IMG/VR virus record: IMGVR_UViG_3300030331_004565
Location: 1 to 30,079 of that record
Length of the DNA stretch: 30,079 nt
Source: a virus
Strand: one strand, 5' to 3'
Shown here: one piece after another, positions 1 through 6,305 of the stretch
How the letters are laid out: every line of letters starts with the position of its first letter
How positions within the stretch are numbered: position 1 is the stretch's first letter
Position numbers and translations under genes: made by a program
Notes under the pieces: model-generated
Told to the model about the DNA's origin: nothing
What the model saw: the letters and a program-made list of their open reading frames with translations, nothing else
Database searches by the model: none

Positions 1-37
1 ATTTTGGTTAGATTGGTTAAAAACTTCACGTAAATAA

Positions 38-69
38 TTTGGTTTCCCTAATATATTTTCGTATATTTA
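38..69 (+). promoter_or_regulatory. Bacteroidota-type promoter
   Basis: TTTG at 38-41, a 20-base spacer, and TATATTTA at 62-69 match the -33 TTTG and -7 TAnnTTTG elements of Bacteroidota promoters. The bases just before the -7 element, TTCG, recur at the promoters near 9636, 27476 and 27686. The expected transcript start is about 20 bases before the ATG at 94, so this probably drives the 94-6305 operon. Confidence 0.65.
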
Positions 70-93
70 GGTAATATTAATTAAAAAACGGTT

Positions 94-228
94 ATGATCA
101 AAAATTTTATAAAAAGTATTAAAAACGATCCTTTAAATTTTATAGTAGATTTTATGGCTTTATTAGCTATAATGATATTTGGATATGGTTTATTATTATT
201 TGGAGCTATAATAACTGGTAATGTTTAA
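94..228 (+). CDS. Small single-span membrane protein, 44 aa
   Basis: This short open frame starts at an ATG about 24 bases after the promoter at 38-69 and ends with a TAA that overlaps the next start codon by eight bases, the coupling style used throughout the window. The first 18 residues are basic and polar, and residues about 19-40 form one hydrophobic segment rich in Leu, Ile, Ala and Gly (for example MALLAIMIFGYGLLLFG). It looks like a one-pass inner-membrane peptide. I recognise no family. Its position as first gene of the transcript suggests it is expressed early, which is inference. Confidence 0.55.
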   Translation: MIKNFIKSIKNDPLNFIVDFMALLAIMIFGYGLLLFGAIITGNV

Positions 229-706
229 GATAGGTCATAGTAAAAAATATATAGAAAACCAATTATCAAAAAATTATAGAAAACTAAATTATAATCAATT
301 TAGATGGTGGAGGTGGTATGAATCAAGAAATAAACCACTACCTTATAAAGCTAATTTTAAAGATAAAATATTAAATGGCGACTACGACTCATCCCCTTAT
401 CAATTACAAGCACAGTTATGTGAACACATGCTAAATGAAATTTTAGAAGAGTGTAAAGATGATTATCAAAAATATTTAGAAAAATCTAAATTATTAGGAG
501 CGAGGAGAAAAAGATTATGGGAAGATTATAATAAGGATGAAAATGATAAAATTAATGATATTTATAAACAATTCAAAAAACATTTTCAAATTACTAGAGA
601 AGAAATAGATGAAGAAGTTATGAAATGTCGTGGAGAATTAATAGATCTTTACTATATTATTGAAGATAAGTATAAAAAGAAATTAAGTTATAAAAAATAT
701 GTCTAA
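221..706 (+). CDS. Hypothetical protein, 161 aa
   Basis: This is a highly charged, Lys/Glu/Tyr-rich protein with no signal peptide or membrane segment. An aromatic cluster (RWWRWYESR) sits near residues 28-36. The second half, from about residue 60 on, is mainly helix-forming with long charged stretches that may form a coiled coil. It begins inside the end of the 94-228 gene and ends overlapping the DpdA-like gene by eight bases, so it is probably co-transcribed with the DNA-modification genes. I do not recognise a named domain. A role linked to DNA modification is possible from position only. Confidence 0.8.
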   Translation: MFKIGHSKKYIENQLSKNYRKLNYNQFRWWRWYESRNKPLPYKANFKDKILNGDYDSSPYQLQAQLCEHMLNEILEECKDDYQKYLEKSKLLGARRKRLWEDYNKDENDKINDIYKQFKKHFQITREEIDEEVMKCRGELIDLYYIIEDKYKKKLSYKKYV

Positions 707-1556
707 AAATTTTCAATTCCAACCTAAAATTTCACATGAAGTACCTAGATGTCTTTTAAAAGCATCACAAGAATTTAATGACTATGATTACTGTTTACCT
801 CATTTATTAGATGAAGATAAAGAATATAAAGAATATTTTATTGATGCAAAAAATAAAGGTAGATATATTATTATGGATAATTCACTTCATGAATTAGGTA
901 AGGCATATGACCATAAAAGATTACATTATTGGATTAATGAAATATCTCCAAATGAATTTATAGTACCAGATGTTTGGATGAATTGTGCTCAAACAGCTGC
1001 TCAAGCTAAATATTGGTTACAATTTAAATATCCAAAAGATACTAAAATTATAGCTGTAATACAGGGTGAAGATAAAAATCAAGCTTATCTATGTGCTAAT
1101 TTATTATCAAATTTAGGTTATGAAAAATTATGTGTTTCTTATGGTGCAACTTGGTATAATGACTTTTTCCCTCATTCAAACCCAGATATGGGTAAGGCAC
1201 TAGGTAGAATTAGATTTGTACAAGGATTATTTAATTTAGAACAGTTTAATAGTACTAAATTTCATTTATTAGGATGTTCAATACCTCAAGAATTTGGTTG
1301 GTATAATAATCATCCACAAATAGAATCAATTGACACATCTAATCCAGTGATGGCAGCACTAGATGGTATAGAATATGACAATAATGGTTTATGTAGAAAA
1401 CCGAAAGCTAATATGAATAATTATTTTGATGTTAAATTTGAAGACATAAATTATGGTAGTATTCTTTATAACGTAAATAAGTTTAGAAAAGTAAACGGAT
1501 TTAGGCCCTATCCGGAACATACTGGGTCATTTTTAAATTTAGTAAGTAATGAATAA
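699..1556 (+). CDS. dpdA: DpdA-like TGT-family DNA base-exchange enzyme
   Basis: This is a TIM-barrel protein resembling tRNA-guanine transglycosylase (TGT). Motifs appear in the TGT order: MDNS at residues 59-62, PDV at 90-92 (substrate-side Asp), VIQG at 120-123, LLG at 190-192, and an Asp at 212 in SIDTS that matches the TGT nucleophile position. The C-terminal CxCxxC zinc site of tRNA-acting TGTs is absent. At 285 residues it is shorter than bacterial TGT (about 375). Phage and bacterial DpdA proteins of this fold exchange guanine in DNA for preQ0 or a related 7-deazaguanine. It overlaps queC by eight bases and lies upstream of queD, queE and folE, which supports the DNA-modifying role over tRNA queuosine. 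The fold is confident; the exact DpdA subtype and the base inserted are inference. Confidence 0.75.
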   Translation: MSKNFQFQPKISHEVPRCLLKASQEFNDYDYCLPHLLDEDKEYKEYFIDAKNKGRYIIMDNSLHELGKAYDHKRLHYWINEISPNEFIVPDVWMNCAQTAAQAKYWLQFKYPKDTKIIAVIQGEDKNQAYLCANLLSNLGYEKLCVSYGATWYNDFFPHSNPDMGKALGRIRFVQGLFNLEQFNSTKFHLLGCSIPQEFGWYNNHPQIESIDTSNPVMAALDGIEYDNNGLCRKPKANMNNYFDVKFEDINYGSILYNVNKFRKVNGFRPYPEHTGSFLNLVSNE

Positions 1557-2373
1557 ACATTGTGTAGTTTCGTTAAGTGGTGGAATGGATAGCAGCACCC
1601 TATTGTTAAGAGCTATCAGCGAATATGATACAGTTACAGCTATATCTTTTGATTATGGTCAAAAACATAGAATTGAACTAGAAAGAGCACAGTCTCTTAT
1701 AAATTATCTTGCAGATAAAGGTCATAGTGTAACTTACCAACAAATTAAACTTGATGGTTTAGTTGATTTATTAAATTCCGCTTTAGTACAAGGTGGAGAT
1801 GATGTACCAGAAGGACATTATGAGCAAGATAATATGAAAGAAACAGTAGTACCTAATAGAAATAAAATGTTTGCATCTATTGTACAAGCAGTAGCTTTAT
1901 CTAAAGCAAATGCTACAGAAGAACAAACAGATATTGCCCTAGGTATTCATGCTGGTGACCATGCAATTTACCCTGATTGTAGACAAGAATTTAGAGATGC
2001 AGATGATGCCGCTTTTAGAATGGGTAATTGGGATCATGAAAGAGTAGGTTATTTTACACCTTATCTTGATACTGATAAGTATGGTATATTACAAAATGGA
2101 GAATATTTATGTGGTGTTTTAGATATTGATTTTGATGAAGTTTATAAAAGAACAAATACATCATATAAACCTATTAAACACTATTACAGACCAGAAACAA
2201 ATGCCTATAAATGGTATTCAGATTATAAGTCAGCTTCATCTGTTGAAAGAATTGAGGCATTCATTAAGTTAGGTAGACCTGACCCAGTGGAATATGCAGA
2301 TGAAAGTGGTCCTGTAGAATGGAAAGTAGCTTCAAAACATGTTAATAATTTATTATCAGAGTGGAATGGATAA
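1549..2373 (+). CDS. queC: QueC-like 7-cyano-7-deazaguanine synthase without zinc cysteines
   Basis: QueC converts 7-carboxy-7-deazaguanine plus ammonia and ATP to preQ0. The PP-loop is clear (SGGMDSS, residues 10-16), as are VPNRN at 101-105, the GIHAGD region at 132-137 and YPDCRQEF at 141-148, all matching QueC. Canonical QueC ends with a zinc site made of one Cys in TCY and a CGxCxxC cluster before an ER..AF segment. Here the aligned positions read NTSYK (203-207) and SASSVERIEAF (228-238), so the four cysteines are lost, several to serine. Length (274 residues) is somewhat more than the usual 220-240. It sits between the DpdA-like gene and the other deazaguanine genes. Family membership is very likely; whether it makes the nitrile, stops at the amide or works without zinc cannot be told from sequence. 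Confidence 0.9.
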   Translation: MNKHCVVSLSGGMDSSTLLLRAISEYDTVTAISFDYGQKHRIELERAQSLINYLADKGHSVTYQQIKLDGLVDLLNSALVQGGDDVPEGHYEQDNMKETVVPNRNKMFASIVQAVALSKANATEEQTDIALGIHAGDHAIYPDCRQEFRDADDAAFRMGNWDHERVGYFTPYLDTDKYGILQNGEYLCGVLDIDFDEVYKRTNTSYKPIKHYYRPETNAYKWYSDYKSASSVERIEAFIKLGRPDPVEYADESGPVEWKVASKHVNNLLSEWNG

Positions 2374-2542
2374 ACAAAAACAAAAACAAGAATTACCTGA
2401 TGCGTATTTGCATCAGAAAATAAGTTTCTTTAAATCAGGTATTAGAATATTAGGTTATATTTTTATTCCTTTTAATTTGGTTACCGCAACTACTTTACTT
2501 ATATTGAGTGAGGTAGTGGGAATATTTGAGGAATTAGTATAA
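2366..2542 (+). CDS. Small membrane protein, 58 aa
   Basis: I place the start at the ATG at 2366, which overlaps the end of queC by eight bases. An upstream in-frame ATG at 2339 lies deep inside queC and is less likely. The product has a polar Gln/Lys-rich N-terminus (residues 1-14) and one long hydrophobic segment at about residues 25-52 (ILGYIFIPFNLVTATTLLIL), ending in acidic residues. It looks like a single- or hairpin-pass inner-membrane peptide. No family is recognised. Its place inside the deazaguanine operon suggests co-expression, not necessarily a role in that pathway. Confidence 0.65.
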   Translation: MDKQKQKQELPDAYLHQKISFFKSGIRILGYIFIPFNLVTATTLLILSEVVGIFEELV

Positions 2543-2558
2543 TAATTAAAATTAAAAA

Positions 2559-2804
2559 ATGAAAAAAATACTTTATTTTAGTGCCGCATGGTGCGGTCCT
2601 TGTAGAACATTAGGTCCTATTATTGATTCATTAGGTGACAAAATTAATTATGAAAAAGTAGATGTAGATAATGATACTACTTTAGCATCTGAATATGGAG
2701 TCAGAAATATACCAACTTTAGTATTAGTTAAAGATGGTGTAGAACAAAATAGACTAGTGGGATTACAAACAGAAAAATCAATATTAAATTTTTATAATGA
2801 GTAA
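2559..2804 (+). CDS. Thioredoxin/glutaredoxin-like protein
   Basis: This 81-residue cytoplasmic redox protein carries the classic active site WCGPC at residues 11-15, followed by the helix and the cis-proline segment NIPTL expected of thioredoxins. It is shorter than host thioredoxin (about 105 residues) because the first beta-alpha unit is missing, as is common in phage-encoded thioredoxins. It would reduce disulfides, classically as hydride donor for ribonucleotide reductase, which is not seen in this window. It overlaps queD by eight bases. It may keep the nearby radical SAM and thiol enzymes reduced, but that is only suggested by position. Confidence 0.9.
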   Translation: MKKILYFSAAWCGPCRTLGPIIDSLGDKINYEKVDVDNDTTLASEYGVRNIPTLVLVKDGVEQNRLVGLQTEKSILNFYNE

Positions 2805-3261
2805 ATATCAATCAAGCAAAGTATTTGACGGGTTTTCAACCGTATTCCGTCAATGGAAAGCAGAAACAACGCATTGCAAATATGTACACGGTTATGGAGT
2901 TTCATTTAAAGTCTATTTTGAAGGAGATTTAGATGAAAGAAATTGGGTTTGGGATTTTGGAGGTATGAAAAGAGCTAAAACATTAATTGATGGTAAACAA
3001 CCAAAAGCATGGATGGATTATATGTTTGACCATACATTAATTGTAGCAGAAGATGATCCTTATATTAAAGCATTTAAACAAATGGATGAAGCAGGTGTAG
3101 CTCAGGTAAGAGTAATTCCAGCTACTGGCGCAGAGAAATTTGCTGAATATATTTATACTAAACTCAATGATTTTGTTAAAACTGAAACTAATGGTAGGGT
3201 AAGAGTTACCAAAGTTAAGTTTGCAGAACATGGTAAAAATGCCGCTTATTATAGCGAGTAA
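2797..3261 (+). CDS. queD: QueD-like 6-carboxytetrahydropterin synthase
   Basis: QueD turns dihydroneopterin triphosphate, the FolE product, into 6-carboxy-5,6,7,8-tetrahydropterin. The 154-residue sequence keeps the catalytic positions of the family: Cys27 in THCKYVHGY, Asp78-His79 in FDHT, and Glu144 near the end (FAEHG). The zinc ligands are unusual. In E. coli QueD they are His16, His31 and His33; here His31 is kept, position 33 is Tyr (HGY for HGH), and the FSTVFRQW segment lacks the usual His. From memory, an alphaproteobacterial and phage branch shares the FSTVFRQW and HGY forms, so this looks like an established variant and not decay. It is separated from queE by 45 bases. Confidence 0.85.
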   Translation: MSKYQSSKVFDGFSTVFRQWKAETTHCKYVHGYGVSFKVYFEGDLDERNWVWDFGGMKRAKTLIDGKQPKAWMDYMFDHTLIVAEDDPYIKAFKQMDEAGVAQVRVIPATGAEKFAEYIYTKLNDFVKTETNGRVRVTKVKFAEHGKNAAYYSE

Positions 3262-3306
3262 AGAGTTATAACAGTGAATGAAAAACCACTTTAAAAAATT
3301 AACAAC

Positions 3307-4089
3307 ATGCACAGAAAATTAAAAAGAATAGAGGACTATAATAAAATCCTCCCGGTTTTAGAAGTGTACACAGCAGTACAATCAGAGGGATCAAGACAAG
3401 GTTATCCCACAATAGTAATTAGAACAACTGGATGCACCCATAGGTGTTATTTTGGAGAGGGAGGATGGTGTGATTCTTGGTATACAAGTATTCATCCTGA
3501 AAAAGGTACATATTCATTTCAAGACATAATAGATATGTATGATCAGCATCCTCATATTAAAGAAATGATGCTAACAGGGGGATCTCCTACAATGCATCCT
3601 TCTTTAGTAAATGAATTAACTCACTTTGCACATGAAAGGGATATTTTTATTACTATCGAAACTGAAGGATCTCATTTTCTTCCCACTGATTATCCTATTA
3701 ATCTCCTTTCAATTTCTCCTAAGTTCAGTAATAGCATTCCCGTTATTGGTGCTATTACTCCTCAGGGAGAAGTTGTTGACGAAAAAATGGTTAGGAAACA
3801 TAATTCGAAAAGGATGAATATTGAAGCAATAAAACAATCTATCAATTACCACTCAGATTATCATATTAAACCTGTATTAGATAAAGATTTATCTATGGTA
3901 GAAGAAGTAGAAGAAATGATAAAAGAATGTGAAATCCCAGATCATAAAATTTGGGCGATGCCTGCAGGGGATGATAGAAAATCTTTAATGGAATCCTATC
4001 CTGAAGTAATGAATTTTGTTAGAGATAGAGGATGGAGATTTACAGGTAGATCTCATATTATGGCTTTTGATACAGAAAGATGCGTTTAA
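3307..4089 (+). CDS. queE: QueE-like 7-carboxy-7-deazaguanine synthase (radical SAM)
   Basis: QueE is a radical S-adenosylmethionine enzyme that contracts 6-carboxytetrahydropterin into 7-carboxy-7-deazaguanine, the first deazapurine of the pathway. The N-terminal EVYTAVQSEGSRQG region (about residues 19-32) matches QueE. The cluster-binding cysteines are Cys43, Cys47 and Cys55, spaced C-x3-C-x7-C instead of the usual radical SAM C-x3-C-x2-C or the CX14CX2C of some QueE. The SAM-binding TGGSP motif is at 90-94. Length (260 residues) is slightly above normal. It overlaps the flavodoxin gene by ten bases, fitting the known use of flavodoxin as electron donor for QueE. Codon use is a little richer in C than in its neighbours. 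Confidence 0.9.
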   Translation: MHRKLKRIEDYNKILPVLEVYTAVQSEGSRQGYPTIVIRTTGCTHRCYFGEGGWCDSWYTSIHPEKGTYSFQDIIDMYDQHPHIKEMMLTGGSPTMHPSLVNELTHFAHERDIFITIETEGSHFLPTDYPINLLSISPKFSNSIPVIGAITPQGEVVDEKMVRKHNSKRMNIEAIKQSINYHSDYHIKPVLDKDLSMVEEVEEMIKECEIPDHKIWAMPAGDDRKSLMESYPEVMNFVRDRGWRFTGRSHIMAFDTERCV

Positions 4090-4580
4090 AATTAATATAC
4101 GGTTCCGACACAGGTAATACAGAATTAGTTACAGAAGACTTAGTTAAATTAATTGATGAAGTAGATGTAATTACTGTTAAAGATTTAACTCCTGAAGATT
4201 GGGATCATGATAAATTTATATTAGGCATACCTACTTGGTATGATGGTGAACTTCAAAGTGATTGGGAAGATTATTTTGAAGAATTTAAAACAATAGACTT
4301 TACAGATAAAACAGTAGCTATATTTGGTTTAGGAGACCAATTAGGGTATGAAGAATGGTTCTGTGATGGTGTAGGTATTTTAGCTAAAGTTGTTTTAGAA
4401 AATGGAGGTAAAATTATTGGTTATACTGAAAAAGATGATTCTTATGAATTAGATGAACCTTGCAAGGCCTTAGTTGATGATAATACCTTTTATGGTTTAT
4501 GTTTAGATGAAGATAACCAACAGGAACTAACCCAAGAAAGACTAGTGAAGTGGGTTGGAGATTTAAAAAAAGAATATTAA
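4080..4580 (+). CDS. Flavodoxin
   Basis: A flavodoxin of 166 residues, the long-chain size. The FMN phosphate loop GSDTGNTE is at about residues 8-15. The aromatic loop TWYDGELQ follows a typical GIPTW segment at about 50-59, and the second isoalloxazine loop is GLGDQLGYEEWFCDG at about 83-97. It carries single electrons in the cytoplasm. Its start overlaps the end of queE, and flavodoxin is the physiological reductant for E. coli QueE, so it probably powers the phage QueE. It could also serve a ribonucleotide reductase elsewhere in the genome. Confidence 0.93.
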   Translation: MRLKLIYGSDTGNTELVTEDLVKLIDEVDVITVKDLTPEDWDHDKFILGIPTWYDGELQSDWEDYFEEFKTIDFTDKTVAIFGLGDQLGYEEWFCDGVGILAKVVLENGGKIIGYTEKDDSYELDEPCKALVDDNTFYGLCLDEDNQQELTQERLVKWVGDLKKEY

Positions 4581-4605
4581 ATTAATAATAAATAAATACA
4601 AGTTT

Positions 4606-5307
4606 ATGTCAAAAAGAAAATCAAAAATAAAATCCCATTTAGATTTAGAAACGGCTAAAGTAGGTTATGCAAACGGGGTTTCACACAAATATCCCCTTAC
4701 TGATAAGGAAAAAGGTAAAATGATTAAAGATGCAGCAGCAGCTTATGCTCGTTTCTTAGAAGCATTAGATTGTGATTGGCAAGACGATCCTAATTCTTCT
4801 GATACTCCAATGAGAGTAGCTAAAGCTTATGTTAATGATTTATGGGCAGGTAGATATACCCCTATGTCTGATATTACTGCGTTTCCTTCAGATGGATATG
4901 ATGGAATTGTAATTGAAAGAAATATTCCATTAACATCAATGTGTTCACATCACCACCAAACAATTGGAGGTGTAGTACATATAGGTTATATAGTAGGTAA
5001 AGAAGGTAAAGTAGTTGGATTATCTAAATTAAATAGAATAGTTGAATTATTTGGTAGAAGAGGAGCAATACAAGAGCAATTAACATCAGCAATACATAAT
5101 GCAGTTGATGAAATATGTGAAAATAATAGAGGTGTTATTGTAACAGTAGTAGCTACTCATAACTGTGTAAGTTGTAGAGGTGTAAAACACCAAGGAGCAT
5201 CTATGGTTACAACTAAAGCATCAGGTGTATTTAGACAAAATACCAATTTAGCTAGAAAAGAATTTTTTGATTCAATTAAAATAAATAATGGCGGACACAA
5301 CATCTAA
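4606..5307 (+). CDS. folE: GTP cyclohydrolase I
   Basis: FolE opens the guanine ring of GTP to give dihydroneopterin triphosphate, the entry step of 7-deazaguanine synthesis. The 233-residue protein shows the zinc and catalytic motifs: MCSHHH at 112-117 (zinc Cys113 and a following His), GLSKLNRIVE at 138-147, and CVSCRGVKHQGA at 187-198 with zinc Cys187. The first 40 residues are a basic, poorly conserved extension. Unlike QueC and QueD in this operon, its zinc site looks fully canonical. The 25-base A/T-rich gap before it has no Shine-Dalgarno sequence. It overlaps the phosphoribosyltransferase gene by 20 bases. Confidence 0.95.
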   Translation: MSKRKSKIKSHLDLETAKVGYANGVSHKYPLTDKEKGKMIKDAAAAYARFLEALDCDWQDDPNSSDTPMRVAKAYVNDLWAGRYTPMSDITAFPSDGYDGIVIERNIPLTSMCSHHHQTIGGVVHIGYIVGKEGKVVGLSKLNRIVELFGRRGAIQEQLTSAIHNAVDEICENNRGVIVTVVATHNCVSCRGVKHQGASMVTTKASGVFRQNTNLARKEFFDSIKINNGGHNI

Positions 5308-5773
5308 AATATTCCTTGAATGGTCTGATATACATGAATGTGTTAGAATTTTATGTACAAAGATCTTTATGGATTATCCAAATATAGACTCAGTAATGGG
5401 ATTACCTAGAGGAGGACTAATACCAGCAGTAATGATTTCTCATGAATTAGGATTACCTCTAGAACTACACCCAGGCAAAAATACTTTAGTAGTAGATGAT
5501 ATTAATGATACAGGACATACTTTAAGTAAAGCACCAGGTGCTTATTGGGCTGTATTACACCAAAAACCAACATCTAAATTTAAACATGCTATGTATGCTA
5601 AAGAAGTTGGAGATGAATGGTTAGTATATCCTTGGGAAAGAGAAGATTCAAAAGCTTTACCTGACTATTTAAAACAGGTTGAACACCTGAGTGATTCTCA
5701 TTATATTGGTGGTCTAACAATGCCTAAAGGAGCTAAAACCTCTTGGTGGAAAAAAATGAGTAATAATGAATAA
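5288..5773 (+). CDS. Phosphoribosyltransferase, type I
   Basis: The PRPP-binding motif LVVDDINDTGHTL lies at residues 67-79, and the pyrophosphate loop MGLPRGG is at 37-43, typical of type I purine phosphoribosyltransferases (xanthine/hypoxanthine type). The 161-residue length fits. It would join a nucleobase to PRPP in the cytoplasm. It overlaps folE by 20 bases and the MazG-like gene by eight. In this setting it may salvage guanine or hypoxanthine, or act on the deazaguanine base itself. Sequence alone does not decide the substrate. Confidence 0.85.
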   Translation: MADTTSKIFLEWSDIHECVRILCTKIFMDYPNIDSVMGLPRGGLIPAVMISHELGLPLELHPGKNTLVVDDINDTGHTLSKAPGAYWAVLHQKPTSKFKHAMYAKEVGDEWLVYPWEREDSKALPDYLKQVEHLSDSHYIGGLTMPKGAKTSWWKKMSNNE

Positions 5774-6305
5774 ACAATTAAAAATGGATTTTCAAGTATT
5801 TGATCCTGAAGCAAATGGGTTAGTTCCTTTTGTTGATGAAGTAGAAAGATTTAACACAACATTTAATAAACCAAACAATTATAGTCCTACAATTCCTAAT
5901 GAGAAAGAATGGATGTTTGTATATGATTTTATTCAGGAAGAATTAGCTGAATATAAAGAAGCTTGTGAAAAGGGTGATATAGTAGGAATATTAGATGCAT
6001 TATGTGATATCACTTATGTATCTTTAGGTAATGGTACTATGTTACATGGCTTAAAAAATAAAATATGGCCAGCATATGAAGAAGTACAAGCATCAAATAT
6101 GTCTAAATCATGTGAAACTGAAGAAGAAGCTATAGAAACAGTCTCTATTAGATCTAAGGAACAATTAGAAGATTGTCATTATGAAAAAGTTGGAAATAGA
6201 TACGTTGTATATAGATCCAGAGATAGAAAAGTAATGAAATCAATTAATTATTTTGCACCAAATTTGAAAAAATTTTTTACAAAGGAAGAACTAGATAATG
6301 TATAA
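5766..6305 (+). CDS. MazG-like nucleotide pyrophosphohydrolase
   Basis: This all-alpha NTP pyrophosphatase-fold protein has the magnesium-binding pattern EELAEYKEA (residues 58-66) followed by DALCDITYVSLG (77-88), the EExxE...ExxD arrangement of MazG and PRA-PH relatives. It would split a nucleoside triphosphate to the monophosphate and pyrophosphate. The C-terminal third (about 120-179) is an added charged region I do not recognise. It overlaps the neighbours on both sides by eight bases, so it is co-expressed with the deazaguanine genes and the polymerase. Such enzymes in phages adjust nucleotide pools or alarmone levels; the substrate is unknown. Confidence 0.75.
   Translation: MNKQLKMDFQVFDPEANGLVPFVDEVERFNTTFNKPNNYSPTIPNEKEWMFVYDFIQEELAEYKEACEKGDIVGILDALCDITYVSLGNGTMLHGLKNKIWPAYEEVQASNMSKSCETEEEAIETVSIRSKEQLEDCHYEKVGNRYVVYRSRDRKVMKSINYFAPNLKKFFTKEELDNV

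Noticed and set aside
3037-3312. Long minus-strand open frame opposite queD, and others at 6731-6961, 9143-9361, 13542-13742, 14408-14605, 14918-15175, 17347-17592, 20398-20679 and 28403-28591
   Set aside because: Each lies opposite a well-supported + strand gene, has Ile/Phe/Leu- or Ser-rich composition typical of antisense frames in AT-rich DNA, and has no recognisable domain or promoter.
3626-3817. Second + strand frame inside queE
   Set aside because: It is out of frame with the clear radical SAM gene and reads as a hydrophobic shadow without its own start context.
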